DNA from: Argyresthia goedartella | Lineage: Eukaryota; Arthropoda; Insecta; Lepidoptera; Argyresthiidae | NCBI GenBank assembly: GCA_949825045.1 | Contig: OX463822.1 | Coordinates: forward strand, 2,423,001-2,487,000 | Length of the DNA stretch: 64,000 bases | Reading direction: 5' to 3' | Shown: positions 1 to 11,084 of the stretch, piece after piece | Position numbering within the stretch: the stretch's first letter is position 1 | Layout: every line of letters starts with the position of its first letter | Translations under genes and position numbers: made by a program | Notes under the pieces: model-generated | Databases searched by the model: none | What the model was told of the DNA's origin: nothing | The model's input: the letters and a program-made list of their open reading frames with translations, nothing else

Positions 1-720
1 AGGGCTGATAGAACTGGCAATCGGAGCAATCGTTAAGCATTTGTAGAATTTACATGTTCATAGATTGTAGTTGGGCCTGTGGTTTGATTTTATCTTTTGG
101 TGTAAAGCGGCTCTCTTGATCTTGATCTCTGATATTCTTTGATTTGTTATTATTCTAGACAGTTTTTTTTGATTCTATGGCAGGTTGTCCGAGCTGATTT
201 CTGACGCTATTCTTGTTTCATTGTTATCGCCAATTATTTTGGTACAGTTCGCATACTATTTATGTTTTCATAAGATCTGCAATTGAAGCGGTTGAATGAT
301 CCAACATACGTTTGGGTAACGTCCTAGTCTTTCTATGAACATGGATTATTCTACACCAATAATCCATGTTCTTGGACAGTGCAGCCTTTTTGCAAGAGAG
401 GTATGTGGAGTTATTCTATTCAAGTCGTAATTATGTGGCAAATTTCGGAAAAAACCAACAAAGTCTTCTACGTTCCATTCATGCCAATGGGAGGCGTTCG
501 CTGTTGCAGATACCATGAAGCATTTTTTTAAAATACCTGCAAAAATCATGTTAGTTACTACTTGAGACGAGATTGACTTGACACTGAAATTTCACAGCTG
601 GCGATGATTTTTTCTTAAGATTGCACTGTAAACAGAGTGAGGATGATGTAAGACAGACATATCTCAATACTTGAAAGTGCGCTCCTAGTTTTCGAGCTGT
701 GTTGTATTCGAACATTTTTG
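1..720. other. Unassigned AT-rich sequence
   Basis: I recognise nothing here. Short minus-strand open frames (346-549 and 551-760) resemble no family I know and have no supporting signals. Confidence 0.4.
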
Positions 721-1130
721 ACCAAGCGAGCGAAGCGAGCGAAGGGCTCCATTTCGACAAGATAGGAGACCGATGTTGCTTTCGTCTGCCTCTATGTCTG
801 TCAGTTCCGGTCTAGGGGCCACAGTTTTCAAGCGATCCTCTAAAACTTGGCACACGTGTTCCTTGATTATTATTTTTTTGTCGAGAACTTTTCGCGATTT
901 TCCCCCTTGGGGGGAGTTATGACGTCATATTTGTTTTTGTATGGGATTTTTTTATTTATTTTTTCTGAAACCTATCGTGTGGGGTATCAAATTAAAGGGC
1001 TTCATGATCATCTTTCGGCCGCCTGTTTTCTAAAAATCCAAGAAATCTTTTCAAAACGTACCAAGTTTGGACTCCTCGAAGTAGGAGGCGGATTAGTAAA
1101 GAAAGAGTATTTATACTGACCGTGAGAGTG
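721..1130. repeat. Probable dispersed repeat, unclassified
   Basis: The stretch opens with a reiterated GCGA motif (about 724-742) and continues through a pyrimidine/G-rich block near 900-918 with the phrase GACGTCATAT. I remember similar phrases from interspersed repeats of moths, but no second copy is visible in this window, so the call is inference. Confidence 0.3.
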
Positions 1131-2840
1131 AGTGAAATAGACTATAACTGTGTTTGTGAAAAGGTTGTATTTTAATAAGCAAAATGTAGTTTACAAAGTT
1201 ATTAGATTGGCTACTTTACTACTTGATTTTGAATGAATCTAAAATTACTTGTAACTTACCTAAAAAATGGGTTCACAGTCGCCCCTGTTAGCGAGGTCTA
1301 CTGCCCACAGGGCTACTAGTATGTTTATTTAGAATAGGATTTTATTTGTTGTCATTAAGACATTGGGTTAAAATTTGATGTAAATTCAGATACTCATACC
1401 GCCTCGTGTCCTTCAGACACGGGTTTGGGCCGATGGAAGACTGGAAGGAGAGTGTTGAGCTTTGTTGAGCAAAGCTGCGAGATAGTTTGCGGAAAATGCA
1501 AGAGTTTCGGATATTAAGTCAATATTTCTATGATGCTGTGATGATTGAGTAAGGTGTGCGCAGTTCATTTGGTTGGGTCTTGCCAAAGACTAGAGAGGGT
1601 TATGGTTTGACTCTGTAAAGTGATTATTCAAGAGCACTGTTGTGATTGTGATCTTTGGAGAGGATGAACAATGAACATGTTGGTGAGCTTAGAGCACGAG
1701 TTTGACACTTAATATCGTGAATTTCTATTGTCGTGGTTATCTTGGTTGACAGGGCGTGCGGGACTTCCAGTGCCAAGATTCGTAAAAGTGTCTTTGTCCG
1801 ACTATCTGTTCTTATCTTTATGTCGCATTTTTCAGCCGATTTTGTAAGGCACACAAGTTTCTTGTTTTCTTTTTTAATGATCGCGATTCTTACTGTGGGA
1901 AACAGGGGGATGTTTGCTGTGGCGTCGTTTGTTGACGGATTTCAATTGACTTGAAGGCGCACTAGAGACTTCATTCTGCACAGGAAATTGCAAGGAAAAT
2001 TCAAAAGGGGAGAGGAATGGAAGTTGCTTTGGGGTATTTTCGACCCCCTCTGTAGATAGAGCTAAACACCTGAAATTTCTGTGATTGATGGGCCACGGTA
2101 TGGATAGGTAAATTCCCAAAATGCAGTTATTTTAAATCAATAAATAGAATGGAAACGACGGCCGCTCGCGGTTCCGTCATTTCGTCAATGACTGACTGAT
2201 TATCGATCGTCTAAATTCTCAAGTACTTCTGGCGGACTCGCATACTTGAGATTCTGGACAGGCTAGGTCTACTGTTCTCGCGGAGCTACTGGTTGATGTT
2301 GCAGGAGATGATAAACAGGCTTTGTTTGTTTGGTGGTATTGGATACCCTGTTCATTGGCAATAATATTTTGGTTAATTTGGCTACGAGATTAAGAGTTTT
2401 ATACGGTGAATAAATGATCTTTTGACTTTGCAAATGAAATCAACTTGAGTTTTAGAGTCGGAATAGATCTCTATCAATGAGTGGTGATTGATTTCCTATA
2501 GTTTATTGAGGCATAGCCGAACGTATACTGTGCTGTATTTTTATTGTTGCAGGATAATGCGCTACTAACACGAGAAGGACATGATGGCTGTGTTGCAGCT
2601 TCAGCAGAAGCCACTGCCAGGCATACTTAATCTTAACCTTAGTTATTAATGGTTTACTAAGTAATTTGTTAGTTAACTCACAAAGTATAGATTGATCTTC
2701 ATCTTGATCTTGATCTTCAATGTGATATTTGGTGACTTAAGTCAAATAGCATTCATCCTAGTCGAGTGTCACTTTCGACTAGGTACACACAATATAGTAT
2801 TTTGAAATGTTTGAGTACCTTTGATCTTGTGGTACAGAGA
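1131..2840. other. Mostly unassigned; one small repeat fragment
   Basis: A short piece at about 1175-1250 (ACAAAGTTATT followed by GGCTAC) matches segments of the repeats at 12900-12935 and 30230-30255. The rest, including weak open frames at 1624-2119, is not recognised. Confidence 0.35.
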
Positions 2841-2843
2841 TGA

Positions 2844-3075
2844 GATTGGTATTCGTTGGTATGGACATGTTAGGGTTGGATTCCGTTGGTACGGAGATGT
2901 TGGAGTTGGATTCCGTTGGTACGGACATGTTGGGGTTTGCCACGGGTTGGCACCGTTGCGACGAAGGCGTTGCATCTGTGGGCACAGATGACGCAAAAGA
3001 TTCCGTAGGTACGGACACGGTAGGGTGGGGCTACAATAGTTAAAGATTCCGTGGGCACGGACACCTTAGGCTGGG
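2844..3075. repeat. Degenerate 30-bp minisatellite
   Basis: Three adjacent 30-bp units lie at 2844-2873, 2874-2903 and 2904-2933, with the core GGATTCCGTTGGTACGGA. Two more diverged units follow at about 2999-3028 and 3046-3075, separated by non-repeat bases. Because 30 is a multiple of three, several frames stay open and read as short peptide repeats (VGTDML on plus, SVPTES on minus). I see no other sign of coding. Confidence 0.75.
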
Positions 3076-3489
3076 CTTCGAGGATGAAAAGAATCCGTGA
3101 GAATATTTTAGTGAGAGAAATTGATTATTTGAATACTTTTCTAAATTGTGTGTGCTTGGTAGACAGTGCTAAAACTATTGTGAAAAATCGAGATACTACT
3201 TAAGAGTCAGGATGATCGAGCGAAATGTAGTTGTTGTTTCACAGATAACGCAGTCGTGGAAAACAGTCGTGGACAACTGTAGTGTCAGGTTGGCCATGTC
3301 GTAGTGTACGAATTGAGCTATAGCTATAGCGTAAGGTAGTAAACAAGTACAGTGACACAAGCGATACATGCGTTCGCTTAGGTTGGGCCAATCATTGGGA
3401 AGGTTAGGTGTGCATGCTATGAAAAGGGCGTGCGCACCAGTCAGCGTGTTAGTCTGTATCGAGCATTCGTACAGAGCGCATCTCCTCCC

Positions 3490-3615
3490 ACATTATTGGA
3501 CTAGCCAGTCCTCGTATCTAGTGTGGTTATTATGTATCTAGTACTCCCCGTGTTTAGTGTGACTGTAACTAGTGCTCCCAGTGTCAAGTGTCATTATTAT
3601 GTGTCTAGTACCATG
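3490..3615. repeat. Weak tandem reiteration
   Basis: The phrases TCTAGT, GTGTTTAGTGTG, CCAGTGTCAAGTGTCATTATTATG and TCTAGTACC recur with an uneven 30-40-bp spacing. Units are too diverged for a precise period. Confidence 0.3.
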
Positions 3616-3754
3616 ATTCATGCCCTAAAGTTAATTAACTGTGTTATAACAAAACTGTTGCCTCCAATGCTCGAGTACCCATCGCACCGATCCTCGGGAC
3701 GCCCTCAGCCATCGGTCCTGACCCTTCTGCGACACATTTATTTGATTATGTTTT

Positions 3755-3940
3755 TTTATATTTGTTGTTATAGCAGCAACAGAAATACATCATTTGTGAA
3801 AATTTCATCTGTCTAACTATCACGGTTCAACAGATGCAGCCTGGTGTCAGTCGGACAGACGGACGAACGGAGGACGGACAGCAGAGGTTTAGTGAAAGGG
3901 TACCCGTTTGGCACCCGTCGGACACAGAACCCTAAAAAGG
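3755..3940 (-). repeat. AGGGTTCC-type dispersed repeat, 5' portion
   Basis: The minus strand matches the element at 54665-55065: AGGGTTC at one end, then the GTCCGTCCGTC-like stretch, then TCACGGTT in reverse and the CAGATGATGTATTTC phrase. It lacks the far end. The same family recurs at 18491, 30107 and 54665 in this window. I remember the family as common in Lepidoptera, but its class was not established here. Confidence 0.7.
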
Positions 3941-3944
3941 GCAC

Positions 3945-5340
3945 CCTGAACTATACAGTTTGTTACCAGCAGCTGGGCTTTTAATTAAGGACGTTAAATA
4001 ACGTGTGTCTGTAACGTAACCAATAAATTAAATTTCAGAGTTTGTTAACTTTCTAACAAAATGTTAACTGCCCGCAATGTAAAGCACGGTAATTTGACAA
4101 GTTACTATCAACACGGCAGTTGACAGATATACTTTGATTTTTGCACTAGTTGTCCCCCGTACCACGACATGCCTTGTACCAAGTAATTCAACGACATGAG
4201 TTACGACTATTAGGCAATACGTCTACTACATTTAACCCCTCGCACCCCCAGCCACTTGGCGTCGACACAGCTCGTCCCCCAGGCACACTTAAGCCCGCGC
4301 GGCGCGCGACACTTGACTGACGTATCAAGTGATTATGTTGAAATGGTAACTCTTAGAACTATGAGAGTGCTAAATATGAGTAGCTAATGAAACCCTCTCT
4401 TAGTCAATGCAAAACTAATGTCACAGTGACCTTCCTTTATTATTGTACCGACATGAGAATCACAGACATCTATGAAAATGGTCCTTCTCGACACAAATCT
4501 AGCAGACATGAGAAAAACATCAACAACATATACATGTTATTTGATACCTACGTAATCTAAATAACATTACCCTTTCAAAACAATAAAAACATTAGTGTGT
4601 TCTTATATAAACTGTTCAATATTTCAGCGTTTGAAATTTTCCAAAAATACGGAAAGTAACCGGCCGCAGAGCGCGAATCATACAAATCTTATAAAATTCC
4701 TTGCGAAGATATTAGAGCACCTAGCGTTATATTTCATAGTTCTTACGATAGGTTAGTTATTGAATAAGAAGAATATAAGTAGTATTTACCACTAAATTAT
4801 AAATAATAAGTGTGAGGAGGACATATGTCGCAACGCAAGCATAAAATAGGTATAAATCAACACTACGTCCTACTATTGATTTTATTGGCAATAAGTGATA
4901 CCTATCCTTCTAGAATTAGTAGTTCTAAGTAGAAGACAATCTAGGCTTTCTAAAACTGTACCATATCTTACTACTTACCATACAAAAATCAATAAAAACC
5001 TTCATGTTATTTCGTGTCACGGCGCGTGGATTCTCGGCTTCACCAAGGTCACGGCTCGTGTTCGACATGCGCTTATACAGCATGTGCAAAGATTGATGAA
5101 CGCTTATCGCCGCGGGGTGCCGGATCTCAAGCGCGCGGCAAGTCGCCTTATAAAAACTTTATTTATGACCTGCTCGAAGTTTTGTTTATAATAGAGATCG
5201 TAAACTAACAATTTTATTGGATACAGATCGTTGTGCAGACATACATAGTTGTAAACAGATAACATAAACTTCGAGCGTGAAATGAACACATTTTTTTTTA
5301 GATAGTTAGCTATCCATTCGCAATCAACCGGATATATCAT
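3945..5340. other. Unassigned sequence
   Basis: Nothing recognised. It includes a short GC-rich patch near 4290-4310 (GCGCGGCGCGCG) and two weak plus-strand open frames at 4895-5208 without homology I can name. Confidence 0.35.
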
Positions 5341-5346
5341 AACATT

Positions 5347-5575
5347 CATAACAAAGCGTCACGCCTTTTCCCATACGAGTTGGCAGAGGCACGTTACAAT
5401 TGTAATGTTTTGCTGTGATAGATTCTATATAAACTGGTGTTTCGTTCGTGTATGGTGTAATATAACATAACATAGCGTCACGACATTTTCCATACGGGGT
5501 GGCAGAGGCACAATTGTACCCACTTTTAGCCAGTTATTCAATACCTACTCCATTTTGCGTGACACGGGGCTAGCC
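5347..5575 (-). repeat. SINE-C fragments (two pieces)
   Basis: Two minus-strand pieces (about 5347-5395 and 5460-5575) match the 3' half of the SINE-like element at 21640-21900: the CATACGGGGTGGCAGAGGCAC phrase, then CCAGTTATTCAATAC and GCTAGCCCAT. The first piece is broken off after GGCAGAGGCAC. Confidence 0.6.
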
Positions 5576-5594
5576 CATCTATTTTGAGTAAACT

Positions 5595-5755
5595 AGCATT
5601 TTCACGCGGCTCCGTTCGCGTGCAAGTAAAGTTTTCAACTTATTGTAAAAAATTGTAAATTTATGTAATCTAGTCTATTCACGCCGCTTCATTCGCGTGC
5701 AAGTTCAGATATGTACTGTTGTCAATTTAATGTAAAATACACAAATTTGTAAAAT
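5595..5755. repeat. Imperfect tandem duplication (~80 bp)
   Basis: Two adjacent copies start at about 5599 and 5678 with TTCACGC and TTCGCGTGCAAGT, followed by TGTAAA-rich DNA. They lie directly beyond the SINE-C fragment. Confidence 0.55.
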
Positions 5756-6116
5756 TACAGATAAGTTGTAAAACTATAAAATTTCTTTAATTGGTAAAAA
5801 AATAAATATCTAGTGTGGGGTTAGAAGCAATATGGGAATATGGGGGTATGTGCCTGTATGTAAATAATTATGTTTACATACTAATTAAAATTTATTTATT
5901 TGTCTACAGGTAATTTAGAAGGCTGACTCGAAAAAAACGAAGTTTATTTAATCTATACATCTATCTTATCTATCTGTCTAGTTATGTTAAATTAATAAGG
6001 TTTTGGACAAATAAAAAAGAACAAATATAAAAATATGAATTATTTTACTTCTTTAGTAAAAATATACATTAATACAAATATAATTGAATAAAGGAAACAA
6101 TTAAAGCAATAAATTA

Positions 6117-6292
6117 TTGCATTTGTTAAATTTGAAAGTAAACAATTTCTATTTTGGTCATACAAGTTTTTAGTTGTTTTTGTAACTATTACTGAAAAAC
6201 TTTATTGTAAAAAGTAAACAATTCATGCAAAAAATTGCATTTAACAACTTTGAAAGTAAACAATTTCTATTCGGGCCATACAAGTTATTAGT
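6117..6292. repeat. Direct duplication, ~117-bp period
   Basis: About 57 bp at 6117-6173 recur at 6234-6290 with the shared core GAAAGTAAACAATTTCTATT and the ending CATACAAGTT. Between them lies a diverged GTAAAC-containing spacer. Confidence 0.6.
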
Positions 6293-6426
6293 TTGATTTA
6301 TTTCTGGAAAACATTGGCCTAAAATAGTTATTATTTACACAAACACATAAAAGACAAATAATACACAAAAAAGAAAGGAACATCTGGAACGCTAACGCTA
6401 TGAAGGAGGAGAATCACAATCACACA

Positions 6427-7372
6427 CTGATGGCAGGTTTAGATGTGTTAAGTCATATAAACTCGATTGTTTAACGCTGCAACGGGGAAGTTACATGATT
6501 ATCATACAGATTGCTTAGTCAACGTCAAAATATTAATACAATGTTGACATCACTTTGATTTCCTGGAAGGATGTCAAACTTGTCACCACAATCTCCACAT
6601 TCCACGACGATCAACAAGTTCCTGGCCGCCGGGCTGGGCAGGACGTCTTGAAGCCACTTCTTGTACATGACTACAATAAGTACATGGGCGGTGTGGATCG
6701 TAAGGACCAAATGCTGGCCATGTACTTGATTGAGAGGAAGCGTAAGAAGAAGTGGTACATCAAAGTATTCCACAGGCTGCTTAACACCAGCCTGTTGAAT
6801 ACATACATCATTCACAGGCTAAACCCGACGTTCCAGAGCCTTACGCACCGGGAGGTTAGGTTTAGCGTGGCTCGGGGACTTGCTGATCGGTTCTGTCCGA
6901 GAACGGAGCAATCAAAGACTACTCGAACCATCACAGAGCCCGCTCCTACTGACTTACGGTTGAAATTGGACCCTGATCATCGCCCGGTTCCCACTCCTCA
7001 AACCCCTACATCCAACCGTAAGCAGCAGGCAAGATGTCAGCGGTGCCTAGCACTGGGAAAGCGCACATCTGTCTCAGTTATGTGCTTTCTTTGTGCTGTA
7101 CCGCTGTGCATCGGGCAGTGTTGGTTGGAGTATCACAGGTTGGCCAATTTGCAGCGATAACACTTTTAATGTTATGTTATAATACATATTCTCGTTTCTA
7201 CACTTTCTTTGTTTCTCCTCGTCTTCCATTGAAAGTGTTATGTAACTTTAAATTGTACAAGAAGCTCGAAAAGGTATTATTGTCATGTTAGCTTTCCTCT
7301 TATTCCAGCATGCCTACTGACTGTTTACTGATGGCCGGTTAAAACGTGTTAAGTTATATTAAGTTCTACCAA
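6427..7372 (+). mobile_element. Truncated piggyBac element
   Basis: The piggyBac C-terminal coding piece at 6543-7160 is bracketed by related direct repeats at 6427-6458 and 7328-7359, both starting CTGATGGC and containing GTGTTAAGT. They are direct, not inverted, so they are not classic terminal repeats. I saw no TTAA-flanked terminal inverted repeats. The bounds given are those of the direct repeats and are inferred. Confidence 0.5.
6543..7160 (+). pseudogene. piggyBac transposase, C-terminal third
   Basis: piggyBac enzymes cut and paste DNA at TTAA sites through three catalytic aspartates on an RNase H-like fold. This frame keeps the last part only. SWKDVKLVTTISTFH resembles the family's strand before the insertion domain. 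DYNKYMGGVDRKDQM is the family hallmark carrying the third acidic site. A Cys-rich C-terminal zinc finger follows (RCQRC, then CFLC and CIGQC near residues 165-195 of the open frame). The first two catalytic aspartates and the N-terminus are absent. In-frame reading is blocked by TAA at 6534-6536, so there is no usable start and the 201-residue frame opens at a TTG. It is clearly a dead fragment. Which piggyBac subfamily it belongs to cannot be told from this piece. Confidence 0.88.
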
Positions 7373-8191
7373 ACACTAGCCTTCAGTCGTGTTTCGAAAA
7401 AAATTAGTTGTTTTTATATTGGGTGATATTAAAATGTCATCTCTCAAAAATATAAATTACGAATACCAGTTTCATATTGCAACCCGCAGGGTAATAATAA
7501 AACGTATCTGTGGATAGCTAAAGAATCAAGCGGTAGAATGCGGAAATAGTAAATGTGTGGAAAGTTGACTATTGCACTCGAGGCGCTATTATACGCGCGA
7601 GCCGGCGGGCGAGCGCGTTAAGATAGCCAAGGCTGTAATGACCAATGCACACAAATATCATACGACGTTTGTCAACTCACTTGCGAGGAAATAAATAGAT
7701 TTGTGCAAATTGGCACGCTTTATTTCTGCTTTCACGCGCTGGCGCGCGCGGTTTTTAGTGAAGTCACACGTAATACCGCTAAACATCCTCTCTATAAATA
7801 AGGCTTTGAATATGCAAATTATGGTTAAAATGTAGCGAAAAAAATATAATTTGATAAAATAATGTTAAAAATATTATTGTTTCATCATAATGCTAAAATA
7901 CTCACAAAAATATACACTACTTGTAGGCATAAAAACTCGCACCTCGGATTGAAACAAAATGCAAAGTAAAAAGCACGAGGGTGTAATATGCGCTATTGTG
8001 GTCATACGCCTTGCTACAAAGAACCAGTTTACGAGCAGGTGTGTTGAAAATGTATTTTTTTTAATGCCACCTTTTAGTCAGTTTTGATAAGAATTAAGTT
8101 TGTTATAAAGTGCAGCTACAGATACACTTAACATGGACAAATACCTTCAGCTTTCTAACGTAGAGCCATACTTTGTAGTCGCTTTTGACAC
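7373..8191. other. Unassigned sequence
   Basis: No recognised feature. A CpG-rich patch lies at about 7575-7620 (GCGCGAGCCGGCGGGCGAGCG). It could be unique host DNA or an unknown repeat. Confidence 0.35.
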
Positions 8192-8293
8192 CTGTCAATA
8201 GTAGGGACAGAGCTATACGTCGATCTCCCTTCGTCTTCTAAGTGAGACAAGGAGAAGCAGACTGACGTAAAGCTCTGTCTCTACTATTGACAG
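8192..8293. repeat. 102-bp hairpin element (mini-foldback)
   Basis: Arms of 23 bp at 8192-8214 and 8271-8293 are inverted copies with about one mismatch (CTGTCAATAGTAGGGACAGA against the right arm read in reverse). The 56-bp centre has weaker internal pairing. It may be a small MITE or a miRNA-sized hairpin. Confidence 0.7.
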
Positions 8294-9699
8294 ATACTGT
8301 TGAATAATATAACCTCCACAAATACACTATTTTGTACATTAAAATACTTATTTTGTAAGTACTCAGCATAACTTACATATACTTTAATATTTAAAGTGTA
8401 AATGAAACTTTAGAACAAACTGTGACAACGGAAATGAGATTATGTTTACTCTTAAGGCATTTATCAAGAAAGCGCCACGCTTTCCATAGAGAGAGCTTCC
8501 GAAGTACGGTCTGCAAAGAAAATGGGTTATTTAAGGGTAGGATAAAAAATGCTGTCAATATTCTGTATCGGTGTTCGGTCATAAAGCGTAAGTTTTTCCG
8601 TCTGTATGAACTTACTAGTATGTGTAGAAGCAGGTATACTTAACTCTTTCACTTTTCTGCTGGCTGGAAAAGAAAAAATAATGACGGCAAATTTTATGTT
8701 GTTTCCCCACAAATGGCGAATCTTCAGTACTCTCAGTGACGTCTGTCAAAAAAGTTCCTTAATAGTTGCTGTGCATCTCTACAGGTTCAAAAAGGCAGTA
8801 AAGTTGATAATTACCTAGATTTTACCCAGATTTAAGGAAGTTATTACTTCTTTAGCGACTTTGTTTATTAGGAATGGGGCGTAAATTTTATAGACTATCT
8901 AACAGCCGAACAGTTGAAGGCTATCTAAAAGCACATTGTTTATAAAACGCTTTTTAACATGGCAGATTATATTCAAAATAAAGTCTTAAGAAAGAACTTT
9001 AATAAGGTAGGGACAAGGTTAATATATCAGTAAAATAATTATATTTTAATTAATCAAAGCAGTTTTGTCCAAAATACTGCGTAAGAAATAAGCGCCATTT
9101 GAAAAAAAAAACTTAGTCTATTTGTACAGAACAATGTCTTCCGATCGTATATCATTATCATCAATTTCTTACAGGTCTTTATATTGAATATTATTGCCTA
9201 AACTAACCTCGCAAATGTCTCGATTTTGTTCTTTCAAACAACAACTAGACTTTATGTTGCCTGTAGAATAATCATTATAGCCTTAGCCTACCCTTAAAAG
9301 AAGGAATACTTTCAGCACTTTGTGTAAGCTCATATCACCTGCGCTTTTGGTATAGCGTTAGCAACACAAATGGCGGAAGCGAGCCAGCTCCAAATTGTAC
9401 ACAATATTTTGTGGAGTACAATGTTTCAAAACTCACATTATTCATCTGCAGTTGAATGGAATTTTTATAGGTTTTCTTTTTGAGGCATGACAAATAGTTT
9501 TATGCACTTTCTCAACAAGTTTAGAATGCAATCGTAGTTTTATGGACTTGGCCATTTTGAAGAAAAACTCTTATAAATGTTTTGAATGAGTGAAATACAG
9601 ATTTTATATGCATAGGCAGGTATAAAACCTTACTATAAATAATAAGTTATTCTTAAAATCAATTAATGTAACCAAGATTAATAACTCAAACCGATGCGT
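8294..9699. other. Unassigned AT-rich sequence
   Basis: Nothing recognised. Weak open frames near 8391-8818 overlap on both strands and show no family motif. Confidence 0.35.
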
Positions 9700-9835
9700 T
9701 AAAAATAACCCAGGTCTTGGGTGTTTATATGTGTGTGACGTCGCTGTTTCTGGTTCCCACCACACAGGGTATCCTAGTGTGGGGCCAGAAGATATGTATT
9801 TACCTGCATTTAAAAGTTTATGTTTAAATCCAGAT
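9700..9835 (+). mobile_element. SINE family A, 5'-truncated copy
   Basis: It starts at AACCCAGGTCTTGG and keeps the body phrase GTGTGACGTCGCTGTTTCTG, then GGTTCCCAC, CACAGGGTATCCTAGTGTGG and GGCCAGAAG. The tRNA-like head seen at 12297 is missing. Confidence 0.75.
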
Positions 9836-10420
9836 AGTAAATGTAGTTTCGTGATAGAAACTCGATATTTGACGGTCGTTTTCAGAGTGTAACTTAAGAG
9901 CATTCCGGTTTTATTTAGCTATCACAATTTCGCCTCCGAAATCGCATTTTAAATAAACATGAACAAGTTTTCCATGAATAATTAACCTCCGCAGCACGGG
10001 CGATTATTTCAGCCGCTTGGCAGTTTTCAACTTCCCCAATTACCAGTCGCCGGCGACGTTTTTGCTGACGCTACCCTGCAGGCGCTCGGTGAATAGATCT
10101 CGTTAATGCGCGTCCTTCACGGAACGCACGCTTTTGTTCGTAAAAACTGTCATAAGGGGTAGTTTCGCCACTCCCCTTCTCTCTCTCTCGAGTCGAGGGC
10201 TCGTTGGCTAGTGTAGTCGCCTCTTTAAGCAAAGCCGCTTTACTCTCTACACTGTAGTATGTATGTACACGCACACAATCGCAATTGTCAGCCCCGCCTT
10301 CTTATCGAGGCATCATGGCCGAAAGCACAGACGCTTTTCAAATAAAGTGCCACTTACATGTCATACAGTCATTTTCCGAAAAAGAGAGCTATTCAGTTGT
10401 GAAATGCACTCCCCTGCACC
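9836..10420. other. Unassigned sequence
   Basis: Nothing recognised. It contains a (CT)n-like patch at about 10177-10190. Confidence 0.35.
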
Positions 10421-10424
10421 ATTA

Positions 10425-10765
10425 GGGACAGTCCTACTTTGAATATATTTAAAAGTCGTGTGAAGAAGCATTACCTCTCTCTTTGGAGTTAAAGGTAGTA
10501 AGCATGTAAGTATTTATTACTATAGCATATACAATAGTAGTTGTAGTATATTATAAGTATTTCGTATATTATTATATAATTTATTTTATTTATTATTTTA
10601 TGTATTGTACACATAGGTCTACCCCTGCTCAGCAAACAACCTTTCCCATGTTAACCTGGTTTGCTGGAAGAGATCTCTTATTAGAGATAAGCTCGCCTTT
10701 GTACACTTTTTTATATAACTCTTGTTTTTTTTATTTATGTGCAATAAAGAAATTATTAAATTATG
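10425..10765 (+). pseudogene. LINE-K 3' end (RT C-terminus and 3' UTR)
   Basis: LINE-K is my label for a repeated LINE in this window. The first 70 bp read like IRDSPTLNIFKSRVKKHYLSL, the end of a non-LTR reverse transcriptase ORF2 (compare 19790-19955 and 63020-63150). The 3' UTR signature follows: TGGTTTGCTGGAAGA, then AGAGATAAGCTCGCCTTTG at 10680-10700, then GTGCAATAAAGAAATTATTAAA. It is 5'-truncated and dead. The clade is probably CR1/Jockey-like, inferred from the RLWNALP-type ending in longer copies. Confidence 0.75.
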
Positions 10766-10968
10766 AGAAACAGTGCTTTGAATGTCCGTCAAACTTTGAG
10801 TAGCCTGTTGAGTATCCGGGTCTATAACTCTTGTAGGCAATTTTTTGTTAAATTGAATGAACTAGCAGAAATCGCAGCTTTGTAGGGCGCGCGGGAGGCG
10901 AGTCTCTCGAGTACTTGTCTATGAACTGCAAGTAATGTAGCGCAGGCTCCTCTCCCTTCTTAAGGGCG

Positions 10969-11084
10969 ACTAGCTAGAAGGCGGACTAAGACTTAACTCG
11001 AGTAAACTTTGATAACTCTATACACATTTATATAAAGTTGTCAAAGTTGACTCGACTTAAGAATTATTCCGCTGTCTAGCTAGT
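10969..11084. repeat. 116-bp imperfect hairpin element
   Basis: Left arm 10969-11022 and right arm 11031-11084 pair over about 54 nt at roughly 80% identity (ends ACTAGCTAG and CTAGCTAGT, inner TAACTCGAGT... with ...GACTCGACTTAA), with a loop of about 8 nt (CACATTTA). It is either a short foldback MITE or a miRNA-like precursor. Confidence 0.65.

Noticed and set aside
4895..5208. Two overlapping plus frames as a gene
   Set aside because: They differ in frame, lack motifs and overlap the reverse frame at 5104-5349.
10540..10600. Origin or matrix-attachment site from AT-rich DNA
   Set aside because: The AT-richness is explained by the LINE-K 3' UTR, and nothing more specific is visible.
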